A stretch of DNA of 64,000 nucleotides from Aedoeadaptatus coxii (GTDB lineage Bacteria; Bacillota; Clostridia; Tissierellales; Peptoniphilaceae), in NCBI RefSeq assembly GCF_903819215.1, contig NZ_CAIJCT010000006.1. One strand, given 5' to 3'. The notes under the pieces were generated by a model. It was not told the DNA's origin, did not search any database, and was given only the letters and a program-made list of their open reading frames with translations. The number at the start of each line of letters is the position of its first letter. The first letter of the stretch is position 1. A program made the position numbers and the translations under genes. Positions 44,410 to 52,518 of the stretch are shown here, one piece after another.

Positions 44410-44654
44410 TTGATAAATATGAAACACCGTATTATAATATAGATAAGAAATTTTCCTGCCCGGTTCGATTACTTCTGTTAATTCAACCGACAAATCAGAC
44501 ACGGGAAATCGTGTTTAGTTACCTATAACAAGCCTCCACTGAGTGGAAGTTAGAAGTAGTTAGCAGATTACCCACCTTATATTAAGGGCGGGTCTGAATT
44601 ATATGAAGTCCGGCCGGGCGGGATTCCAAGATCCGGTTCGCCGGATCTTTTTTT
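44410..44654 (+). ncRNA. Structured noncoding RNA, 6S RNA candidate
   Basis: A strong promoter (TTGATA 44410-44415, 17-nt spacer, TATAAT 44433-44438) precedes a gene-free 210-nt unit with start near 44445, ended by GATCCGG-TTCG-CCGGATC plus seven T (44630-44654). The body is closed by a long-range stem, CCTGCCCGG (44455-44463) with CCGGGCGGG (44614-44622), and ends in GGGATTCC. Inside, ACTTC, AATTC and AGAC pair with GTCT, GAATT and GAAGT, enclosing smaller hairpins. Size, closing stem and 3' end fit 6S RNA, the RNA polymerase decoy, but the fit is by eye only. Another structured RNA is possible. Confidence 0.55.
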
Positions 44655-44832
44655 ATTTTTAAAATAATTTGTGCACATTATCTTAGACAAAATATAAATC
44701 TTTATTTATCTATTTGTAACCTTGCAGGGCGAAGCAAGTTGTAAATTAAAATTAACAAGCGGTATTTACGTTGAGTGCCGACGGAAACATACATAGAAAG
44801 AAAATATCATATGAAATAGAAGGAGGTTTGAA

Positions 44833-45483
44833 ATGAAGAAGTTATTTATTGTTACCGGCAGCCTGACGCTTATCGTCCTCGTAGCAATTTTTTCCGTGAT
44901 GCCTTACTACTCGATTGCGAAAGGCAAGTGGAAACAGCCTTGCTTAAAAACGGCGCGGAATTTTATTCTAAATGATTTTCACGACTTCGTTCCAACCAGG
45001 GAGTTGAGAACCAGTAATTTGAGCAAGGATTCGGACACACTTCGACAATTTATGAAAGACAAACGAGAAATGAACCGGTATCGATGTGAAACCGTAGGAC
45101 GGAAGGCCGTTTTAAAAAAGGCGAAAGTTGAGGATGAAAAATTTATCGACAACGGCGACGGAACCTATGATGTCATTGTATCTTTAGATCTTACCTTTGA
45201 CGACGGCAAGGAACGCGCATCTATCAACGATGACTATAAGGTACACATGATCATTGAAAACGGAGAGCCAAAAGTTCAGGCGGCCATGAGCAATGACACC
45301 TCGGCTTCTTGGTTAATCGATGGAGAAAATGGAATTAAAAGCGACCAACTGGATTATAGTTGGCAACTTCCGGGAAAGAAGAATAAGAAGGCCTCCGCGC
45401 CCTACGATTTGGAAAAGGCGAAAAAAGAACTGAAAGCCGATCTCGAAGCACCGCCGTGGCCGGGAGGAAAAGATGAAATGTGA
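44833..45483 (+). CDS. Exported or membrane-anchored protein, unknown
   Basis: 216 aa with an N-terminal hydrophobic helix (LFIVTGSLTLIVLVAIFSVM), probably an uncleaved anchor, and an external alpha/beta domain (DKREMNRYR, then NGDGTYDVIVSLDLTFDDGK). It resembles the lipoprotein at 61102-61926 in order and wording of these blocks, so the two are distant paralogues. The C-terminus is rich in Lys and Pro. ATG follows GAAGGAGGTTTGAA. Function unknown. Confidence 0.7.
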   Translation: MKKLFIVTGSLTLIVLVAIFSVMPYYSIAKGKWKQPCLKTARNFILNDFHDFVPTRELRTSNLSKDSDTLRQFMKDKREMNRYRCETVGRKAVLKKAKVEDEKFIDNGDGTYDVIVSLDLTFDDGKERASINDDYKVHMIIENGEPKVQAAMSNDTSASWLIDGENGIKSDQLDYSWQLPGKKNKKASAPYDLEKAKKELKADLEAPPWPGGKDEM

Positions 45484-45542
45484 AACACTGCTCGAAGGAC
45501 ACCAAGTGCCTTCGGGCTTTTTCTTTTCTCTTATATTTTTCC

Positions 45543-45706
45543 TTGACGAAAGGGCGCCGGGGGCGTAGACTATTTGTAGACAAGATACTTTTAATTTAGT
45601 GCGAGACACTAAAAAGGTTGCAAAATAGAATATACCTTTCCCCAAAGGGAAGGGTCTCTCTTTGTGCCTTTTATCCCTGATAAAAGCTTTTTTTATAGGA
45701 GGCCGT
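45543..45706 (+). promoter_or_regulatory. pyr operon promoter and attenuator leader
   Basis: TTGACG (45543-45548), 17-nt spacer, TAGACT (45566-45571), then a 130-nt leader. It ends in a perfect terminator hairpin CTTTTATC-CCT-GATAAAAG (45668-45686) followed by CTTTTTTT, directly before the AGGAGG of pyrB. Upstream segments GAGAC and GTCTC (around 45603 and 45654) could form a competing stem. The clear PyrR box of Bacillus was not recognised, so the signal is unclear. Confidence 0.75.
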
Positions 45707-46630
45707 ATGCTCAGACATTTTATAGAATCGAGTGACTTCAACGAGAGAGAGTATGATGATTTATTTAGACTGGCAGCAGATATTGCAAAAAATCCATCGT
45801 CTTATGCCCATGCATGTGACGGAAAGATTTTAGCCAGTCTTTTTTTTGAGCCCTCGACCAGGACGCGCATGTCCTTCGACGCCGCCATGTACCGTTTAGG
45901 CGGACAGGTGCTGCACTTAGGCGATGTAAAGGTGTCGTCTATGGCAAAGGGCGAAACGGTAAGGGACACCCTCCACATCGTGGATCAATACGCCGACATT
46001 TGCGCCATGCGCCATCCCGTGCCTTATACTCAATCGGAAACCGTAGGCGTTCTCGAAAATATGCCCCTCATTAATGCCGGCGACGGCGATCACGCCCATC
46101 CGACCCAAACCTTGGCGGACATTTTCACCATTCGCGATCAAAAGGGAAAATGGTCGGGTTTAAAAATAGGCTTTTGCGGCGATTTACGATACGGACGCGC
46201 CGTTCACTCCCTCTACAATTTCTTAAACGATTACGACAACGAATTTGTCTTTATCGCGCCGGAAGGCTTGGAAATGCCGACGATCTATTTGGATCACGCC
46301 AAATGCCCTTATAAAGAAGTAGACGATTTAAAAGGGGAGATCGGCGAGTTGGATGTTCTCTACATGACCCGCGTGCAAAAAGAACGGTTTTCCAGCGAGG
46401 AAGAGGCGGAACGCTACAAGGGCAGCTACTTTTTAAATCCCGAGGTTATGGAAAGTGCTTCCGAGGACTTAATCGTGCTCCATCCCCTTCCGAGAGTGGA
46501 CGAAATCGACGCGGCCATCGACGACGACCCGAGGGCGCTCTATTTCAAGCAGGCGCGAAACGGTATGTATATGCGCATGGCCCTGATCCTAACCCTATTG
46601 GAGGCGAAAAATGCAGCTGCTGGAAAATAA
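45707..46630 (+). CDS. pyrB: Aspartate carbamoyltransferase
   Basis: 307 aa catalytic subunit that joins carbamoyl phosphate and aspartate. FEPSTRTRMSFDAA binds carbamoyl phosphate, HAHPTQTLADIFTI and LHPLPRVDEI complete the site. No regulatory pyrI is adjacent. ATG 45707 (MLRHFIESSDF) has ATAGGAGG upstream, so the in-frame ATG-like extension from 45662 is rejected (it also lies in the attenuator). It overlaps pyrK by 20 nt. Confidence 0.95.
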   Translation: MLRHFIESSDFNEREYDDLFRLAADIAKNPSSYAHACDGKILASLFFEPSTRTRMSFDAAMYRLGGQVLHLGDVKVSSMAKGETVRDTLHIVDQYADICAMRHPVPYTQSETVGVLENMPLINAGDGDHAHPTQTLADIFTIRDQKGKWSGLKIGFCGDLRYGRAVHSLYNFLNDYDNEFVFIAPEGLEMPTIYLDHAKCPYKEVDDLKGEIGELDVLYMTRVQKERFSSEEEAERYKGSYFLNPEVMESASEDLIVLHPLPRVDEIDAAIDDDPRALYFKQARNGMYMRMALILTLLEAKNAAAGK

Positions 46631-47306
46631 CGACTTAGGCGACGGGTTGTACGTGTTGCGCTTCGCCTACGACGGCGAGGCAAAGCCCGGCCAGTTTTTT
46701 ATGCTGAAGCCAAAGGACCATTCCAAATTATTAGGACGCCCCATTTCCGTGTTTTCGTTAAAAGAAGGGGTTCTTTCCTTTTTGATTAAGACCGTCGGCG
46801 GCGGCACGGATACATTAAAAAAATTATTGCCGGGAGATGCGATCCAAACGGATGGGCCTTTCGGAAACGGCTTCCCCGCCATTGAAGGGAACACCCTTTA
46901 CATAGGCGGCGGCACGGGCATCGCCCCTTCCCTCCATTTACTGGAAGGAGATACAAAGGAACAATTGAAAGTCGCCATCGGTTTACGGGAGCGCAATCCG
47001 AAACTCGAAGCAATTTACGCGCCCTACGGCGATCGGGTAAAGTTTTATATCGGAAATAATATTTTCGACGAACTGACCATCGACGACGAGGTCATCTTTA
47101 CCTGTGGCCCGCGGCCTATGATGGAAGGCGCGGTGAAGCGAGGAAAACGTGATGTGTATGTATCGTTAGAAGCGCGCATGGGTTGCGGATTCGGCGCCTG
47201 CCTCGCCTGCACCTGCGAAGCGGGAGGCGAGCGAAAACGCATTTGTAAAGACGGACCGGTGTTTGAAGGGAGGACGGTATATGCTTACGACCAGGCTTTG
47301 CGGTAA
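46611..47306 (+). CDS. pyrK: Dihydroorotate dehydrogenase electron-transfer subunit PyrK
   Basis: 231 aa. FAD-binding RPISVFSLKEG and NAD-binding GGGTGIAPSLHLLE are followed by a C-terminal 2Fe-2S cluster motif (CGFGACLACTCEAGG with a later KRIC). It passes electrons from PyrD to NAD+. The N-terminus is about 20 residues shorter than usual and the start lies inside pyrB. The end overlaps pyrD. Confidence 0.94.
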   Translation: MQLLENNDLGDGLYVLRFAYDGEAKPGQFFMLKPKDHSKLLGRPISVFSLKEGVLSFLIKTVGGGTDTLKKLLPGDAIQTDGPFGNGFPAIEGNTLYIGGGTGIAPSLHLLEGDTKEQLKVAIGLRERNPKLEAIYAPYGDRVKFYIGNNIFDELTIDDEVIFTCGPRPMMEGAVKRGKRDVYVSLEARMGCGFGACLACTCEAGGERKRICKDGPVFEGRTVYAYDQALR

Positions 47307-48177
47307 GACGCTTAAAAATCCCCTGATCGGCGCGTCGGGAACCTTCGGCTTCGGCGAGGAGTACGCTCCTTTTTACGATCCCGCCCTTACAGGCGCCATT
47401 TCCACAAAGGGGCTGACCCTCAATCCCAGGCCGGGGAATACGGGCATTCGCATCGTAGAGACGCCGTCGGGCATTATGAATTCCATCGGCTTGGAAAACC
47501 CGGGGGTGGACGCTTTCATCGACAACATTTTGCCCGAGATGCGCAAGCGAGATACGGTGATTATGGCGAATTTAGGCGGCCACAGCGTAGAGGATTATCT
47601 GATCGCCACGGAAAAATTAGACGGGGCGGACATCGATATGATCGAGCTGAATATTTCCTGCCCCAATGTTAAAAGCGGCGGCATGGCCTTCGGCCTTCAT
47701 TGCCAAGATGCGGCGGCCATTACGAAAAAAGTAAAAGCCAAAACCCGCCACCCGGTAATCGTCAAGCTTTCCCCCAATGGAGACAATGTGGCGGATCTCG
47801 CCAAGGCTTGCGAAGAAGCGGGAGCCGACGGCGTGAGCCTTGTCAACACCTTTCAGGCCCTCGCCATCGATGTGAAAAATAAAAAGCCCATGTTCGACAA
47901 TGTCTACGCCGGACTTTCGGGCCCCGCTATTTTTCCCATTGCGCTGCGCATGGTGCGGGACGCGTCGCGAGCCGTCAATATCCCCGTAGTGGGCATCGGC
48001 GGCATCGCATCAGTAGACGATGTACTCGCCATGATCATGGCGGGGGCACAAGCCGTGGAAATCGGAACCATGAATTTAGTCGAGCCCGGTATAATACCGC
48101 GGCTTTTAAGTGAGCTGGAAGCGTATATGAAAGAAGAAGGTATCGCATCTCTCGATGCCATTCGCGGAATCATTTAG
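47281..48177 (+). CDS. pyrD: Dihydroorotate dehydrogenase, class 1B catalytic subunit
   Basis: 298 aa FMN protein that oxidises dihydroorotate to orotate. MANLGGHSVEDY, the ISCPNVKSGGMAFG loop with the class 1 active-site Cys, and VGIGGIASVDD binding FMN are present. ATG 47281 follows GGGAGG with 8-nt spacing and overlaps pyrK by 26 nt. It works as a PyrD-PyrK heterotetramer using NAD+. Confidence 0.95.
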   Translation: MLTTRLCGKTLKNPLIGASGTFGFGEEYAPFYDPALTGAISTKGLTLNPRPGNTGIRIVETPSGIMNSIGLENPGVDAFIDNILPEMRKRDTVIMANLGGHSVEDYLIATEKLDGADIDMIELNISCPNVKSGGMAFGLHCQDAAAITKKVKAKTRHPVIVKLSPNGDNVADLAKACEEAGADGVSLVNTFQALAIDVKNKKPMFDNVYAGLSGPAIFPIALRMVRDASRAVNIPVVGIGGIASVDDVLAMIMAGAQAVEIGTMNLVEPGIIPRLLSELEAYMKEEGIASLDAIRGII

Positions 48178-48188
48178 AGGAGGGGCAA

Positions 48189-49229
48189 ATGTTTATTCAA
48201 TTAGAAGACGGAGCTGTCTTTAAAGGCAAGCAATTTAGCGGACGTAAGGAATCGGTAGGGGGAAAGCTCATGGTATTTTCCGCCATGATCGGCCACGAAG
48301 AAGTAATGACGGATCCCAGTAATTTAGGGCGCATTTTGCTCTTTACTTATCCCCTCGTGGGCGGTTATGGCATGAATTTTGAAGATAATCAAGCCGAGGG
48401 CCCCACGATTTCCGCTTTTATTTGCCGCCGCGCCATGGATGACGCGACGAATTTCAGAAGCGAAATGAATTTAAAGGAATACTTAGATTACTACGATGTT
48501 TTGGGCATCGAGGAAGTGGACACCCGCGGCCTCGTACGCCATTTAAATGAAAACGGCGCCCAACGGGCGGTCATTACCGAGCGGCTGTTGACGCCTTCTG
48601 AAATGGAAGAATTTTTCGCCGAACAAAACCCCAACACCATCGAAGCCGTATCCACCATCGAAGTGACGGAAATCGAAGGGGAAGGGAAGACCATCGCCCT
48701 TTGGGATTTCGGCGTAAAAGACGGTATTTTGGAAAAACTGAACGACGAAGGCTACCGCATTATCGTCTACCCTGCCATGACCAATTACGAAGATATTTTA
48801 AAGGACAATCCCGACATTTTATTCCTAAGCTCGGGACCGGGCTTTGCCGCCCATTACCTGGACATCGTTCACGACGTAGGGCAAATGCTCGGCAAGCTTC
48901 CCATTTACGGCATCGGCCTCGGCGCGGAATTTTTAGGCCTCGCCCTCGGCGGCGTCTTGCAAAAATTAAATAAGCCCCACGCCGGCGCGTCCATTCCCGT
49001 AAAAGGAGAAGAAGATCGGGTGTATATGACGAGCCAAAACCACGATTACTATATTGAAAACTTGCCGGATTCCGTGGCGGTAACTTATACCCACGTAGGC
49101 GACGGCAATGTGGAAGGATTTTGGAGTAGAGAACAAAAAGCGTACGGTGTCTTATTCGATCCCTTCGGTCTACCGGGCGCGACGGATTTATTGGACGAAC
49201 AATTAAAACAATTAAAAGAGCTGGCTTAG
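48189..49229 (+). CDS. carA: Carbamoyl-phosphate synthase small subunit with dead glutaminase site
   Basis: 346 aa. The N-terminal CarA domain (HEEVMTDPSNLGRILLFTYP, EVDTRGLVRHL) and the glutamine amidotransferase fold are well conserved. The active site is not. The usual GICLGHQ reads GIGLGAE, with Gly243 replacing the nucleophilic Cys, and the usual HPE near the end reads DPF (Asp324, Phe326). The Gly, Pro, SQNH and LGLALGG framework is kept, so this is loss of catalysis and not misalignment. The enzyme should use ammonia, as animal CPS I does. ATG follows GAGGAGGGGCAA. It is co-transcribed with carB. Confidence 0.92.
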   Translation: MFIQLEDGAVFKGKQFSGRKESVGGKLMVFSAMIGHEEVMTDPSNLGRILLFTYPLVGGYGMNFEDNQAEGPTISAFICRRAMDDATNFRSEMNLKEYLDYYDVLGIEEVDTRGLVRHLNENGAQRAVITERLLTPSEMEEFFAEQNPNTIEAVSTIEVTEIEGEGKTIALWDFGVKDGILEKLNDEGYRIIVYPAMTNYEDILKDNPDILFLSSGPGFAAHYLDIVHDVGQMLGKLPIYGIGLGAEFLGLALGGVLQKLNKPHAGASIPVKGEEDRVYMTSQNHDYYIENLPDSVAVTYTHVGDGNVEGFWSREQKAYGVLFDPFGLPGATDLLDEQLKQLKELA

Positions 49230-49237
49230 GAGGCATC

Positions 49238-52200
49238 ATGGAAAGTAGAAAAAACATTAAAAAAGTACTCGTCATCGGTAGCGGCCCCATCGTCATCGGT
49301 CAGGCCGCCGAGTTTGACTACTCCGGGACCCAAGCCTGCGAATCTTTAAGAGAAGAAGGGGTGGAAGTCGTCCTCGTCAACTCCAATCCCGCCACGATTA
49401 TGACCGATAGAGAAGTGGCGGATAAAGTGTACATCGAGCCTTTGACGGTAGAGGTCATCGAAAAAATCATCGCCAAGGAACGCCCCGACGCCCTTATCGC
49501 CGGCATGGGCGGCCAAACCGGCCTCAATCTTTCCATCGAGCTCTACGATTCCGGCATTTTGGAAAAATACGGCGTCGACATTATCGGCACCTCCATTCCC
49601 TCCATTAAACGCGGGGAAGACAGAGAAGAGTTTCGCCAATTAATGGAAAAGATCGGCGAGCCCATTATCGAATCGAAAACCGTGGAAACGGTGGAAGATG
49701 CCGTAGCCTACGCCAAACATATCGGATATCCCGTCGTCGTGCGCCCGGCCTTTACCCTCGGCGGAACAGGCGGCGGCATTTGTGAAACGGAAGAAGAACT
49801 CCACACCATCGCCCACGCCGGGATTCACCTTTCCCGCGTCGGCCAAGTCTTAATCGAAAAGTGCATTACGGGCTGGAAAGAAATCGAGTACGAAGTGATT
49901 CGCGATTCCAAGGGCACCTGCATTTGCGTCTGCAATATGGAAAATATCGACCCGGTCGGCGTGCACACCGGCGATTCCATCGTCGTGGCGCCGACTCAAA
50001 CGCTGACGGATGTGGAACACGGCATGCTGAGAGATGCCGCCTTCCGCATTATTGAAGAAGTGGGCATCGAAGGGGGCTGCAATGTGCAGTTTGCCGTGGA
50101 ACCCAACAGTTTGCAATATGCCGTCATCGAGATCAACCCCAGGGTGAGCCGCTCATCGGCATTGGCATCCAAGGCCACGGGCTATCCCATCGCCCGTGTA
50201 GCGGCAAAAATTGCGCTGGGTCTCGGTCTCGATGAAATCGAAAACAAAGTGACGGGCACCCCTTCCATGGCGTTTGAACCTTCTATCGACTATGTAGTCG
50301 TCAAGCTTCCCAAATGGCCCTTCGATAAATTCTTTAACGCCGACAGAAATTTAGGCACGAAGATGATGGCCACCGGGGAAGTGATGGCCATCGGTTCTAC
50401 CTTCGAAGTGGCCCTCTTAAAAGGGCTGCGTTCCCTGGAAATCGGCGCCTTCAGCTTGCTCCACCCCCGCTTCAGAAACATGGACATCGCCACGCTGAAA
50501 GAAAACGTCAAGCGGCCTAACGACGAGCGGCTGTTCTACTTGGCGGCTCTATTAAACACGGGCTACGACATTTCCCGCCTTTCCAGAGAAACGGGTATGG
50601 ACGCTTACTTCCTCCGCATTATCAAACACATCGTCAATGTGGAAGCGGAATTGGAATCCATGAAGAAAGAAGATTTAAACGAAGACAAACTTCGCGAAAT
50701 GAAGCAAATGGGCTTTAGCGACGAAATCATTGCCTCCCGATTAAATGTAAGCGAAAACTTCGTAAGGGAACTTCGCAAACTCTTCGGCATTCACGCCCGC
50801 TACCGCAAGGTGGATACACAAGGCGGCCTCGCCGATGCCCGCGTCAATTACCTTTACTCGGTTTACGAAGGGGAAGACGAATCGCCTGTAACGAAAGACA
50901 AAAAGCGCATTATCGTCATCGGCAGCGGCCCCATTCGTATCGGCCAAGGGGTGGAATTCGACTACGCCTCCGTACACTGCGTCAAGACGCTGCGCAAAGA
51001 AGGCTACGAAACCATTATCATCAACAACAATCCCGAAACCGTGTCCACAGACTTCGACATTTCCGATAAATTATACTTCGAGCCCTTGACGGCGGAAGAT
51101 ACGCTGAACATTATCGAAAAGGAAAATCCCGACGGCGTGATTCTTCAATTCGGCGGGCAAACGGCCATTAAACTCGCCGGTATTTTCAAAGAAAAAGGTG
51201 TGCCCATTTTAGGTACCGATCCCACCGCCATCGACCGGGCGGAAGACCGGGAAAAATTCGATGCTATGCTGGAAGAATTACATCTACGCCGCCCGAAGGG
51301 TATCGGCGTTCACGGCGTGGAAGAAGGAATGGAAGGCGCAAAATCCATCGGCTATCCCGTACTCGTGCGCCCCTCTTACGTCCTCGGCGGCCAAGGCATG
51401 GAAATCTGCATGAACGACGACGATCTCCGCTACTATCTGGAAGAATCCTTCGCCATGGAACCGAAACGCACAGTGTTAATCGACCAATACATCGAGGGCA
51501 TGGAATGTGAAGTGGATGCCATCTCCGACGGCACCGACGTCTACCTCCCCGGCGTGATGGAACACTTGGAGCGCGCCGGCGTTCACAGCGGCGACTCCAT
51601 CAGCATCTATCCCAGCCGCAACATCAGCCCGAAAATGGAAGAGGAAATTTTAGACGCCACGAAAAAAGTGGCCCTCGCCCTCGACGTCATCGGCATGATC
51701 AACATCCAATACATCATCAAAGATGAAACCCTTTACATGATCGAAGTGAATCCGAGAAGCTCGCGAACCGTGCCCTATCTCTCCAAAGTAACGGGAACGA
51801 ACATTACAGAACTGGCCACCAAAGTGATGCTCGGTAAATCCTTAAAATCCATGGGCTACTCGACGGGCATCGGCAAACTCAGCAAATTAACCTGCGTCAA
51901 AATCCCCGTGTTCTCTACGGAAAAACTCCATAGAGTGGAAGCTTCCCTCGGGCCGGAAATGCGCTCTACAGGCGAAGTCTTAGGCGTCGGCGCAACGGAA
52001 GAAGAAGCAATGGCCAAGGGCTTTATGGCGGCGGGAACGGATATTACCAAGCGTATGCGCAATGTCCTTTGCACCATTCGCGATCGGGATAAAGAAGAAT
52101 TCCTTCCCATTGCGAAAAATCTCGAAGCCGTCGGCGTTCGCTTCCTCGCCACCAAAGGTACGAAATCCTTCCTGGAAGCAAACGGCATCGCCGCCGAAGA

Positions 52201-52462
52201 AGTGCGTCGCATTGGCGAAGAATCGCCGACCATGATCGACCTGATTCAAGAAGGGGAAATCGACATGGTATTTAACACGCCGACAAAGGGCAACGACTCC
52301 AAGCGCGACGGCTTCCTGATTCGCCGAAACGCCATCGAATGTGACGTGGAACTTTTCACCAACTTAGATAAGGCGAAGGTATATGTGGAAACCCTGCAAA
52401 ACAATCCTTTGGAAGACGACGTCACGATCTACGAATTAGACGACTATTCCGAGGAGGCGTGA
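49238..52462 (+). CDS. carB: Carbamoyl-phosphate synthase large subunit
   Basis: 1074 aa, normal length, two homologous ATP-grasp halves (VLVIGSGPIVIGQAAEFDYS near residue 10 and IIVIGSGPIRIGQGVEFDYA near 555) and a C-terminal MGS-like regulatory domain (about 940-1074). It makes carbamoyl phosphate from bicarbonate, ATP and ammonia. Metal ligands INPRVSRSSALASKATG and VNPRSSRTVPYLSKVTG are intact. ATG lies 8 bp after carA with AGGAGGCATC. The full ATPase set contrasts with the inactive CarA. Confidence 0.96.
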   Translation: MESRKNIKKVLVIGSGPIVIGQAAEFDYSGTQACESLREEGVEVVLVNSNPATIMTDREVADKVYIEPLTVEVIEKIIAKERPDALIAGMGGQTGLNLSIELYDSGILEKYGVDIIGTSIPSIKRGEDREEFRQLMEKIGEPIIESKTVETVEDAVAYAKHIGYPVVVRPAFTLGGTGGGICETEEELHTIAHAGIHLSRVGQVLIEKCITGWKEIEYEVIRDSKGTCICVCNMENIDPVGVHTGDSIVVAPTQTLTDVEHGMLRDAAFRIIEEVGIEGGCNVQFAVEPNSLQYAVIEINPRVSRSSALASKATGYPIARVAAKIALGLGLDEIENKVTGTPSMAFEPSIDYVVVKLPKWPFDKFFNADRNLGTKMMATGEVMAIGSTFEVALLKGLRSLEIGAFSLLHPRFRNMDIATLKENVKRPNDERLFYLAALLNTGYDISRLSRETGMDAYFLRIIKHIVNVEAELESMKKEDLNEDKLREMKQMGFSDEIIASRLNVSENFVRELRKLFGIHARYRKVDTQGGLADARVNYLYSVYEGEDESPVTKDKKRIIVIGSGPIRIGQGVEFDYASVHCVKTLRKEGYETIIINNNPETVSTDFDISDKLYFEPLTAEDTLNIIEKENPDGVILQFGGQTAIKLAGIFKEKGVPILGTDPTAIDRAEDREKFDAMLEELHLRRPKGIGVHGVEEGMEGAKSIGYPVLVRPSYVLGGQGMEICMNDDDLRYYLEESFAMEPKRTVLIDQYIEGMECEVDAISDGTDVYLPGVMEHLERAGVHSGDSISIYPSRNISPKMEEEILDATKKVALALDVIGMINIQYIIKDETLYMIEVNPRSSRTVPYLSKVTGTNITELATKVMLGKSLKSMGYSTGIGKLSKLTCVKIPVFSTEKLHRVEASLGPEMRSTGEVLGVGATEEEAMAKGFMAAGTDITKRMRNVLCTIRDRDKEEFLPIAKNLEAVGVRFLATKGTKSFLEANGIAAEEVRRIGEESPTMIDLIQEGEIDMVFNTPTKGNDSKRDGFLIRRNAIECDVELFTNLDKAKVYVETLQNNPLEDDVTIYELDDYSEEA

Positions 52463-52518
52463 TTTACAGCTCCTGAAATCGGGTAGATAGCCCATAGATA
52501 CACAAAGGAGCGTGAACT

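Noticed and set aside
44445..44654. The ncRNA as a cobalamin riboswitch
   Set aside because: Fragments such as CGGGAAATCG and CCACTG looked similar, but the B12 box and the usual 5' element are absent and no matching transport or B12 gene follows.
45662..45706. Fifteen-codon N-terminal extension of PyrB
   Set aside because: It would be encoded by the attenuator hairpin. A strong AGGAGG precedes the ATG at 45707.
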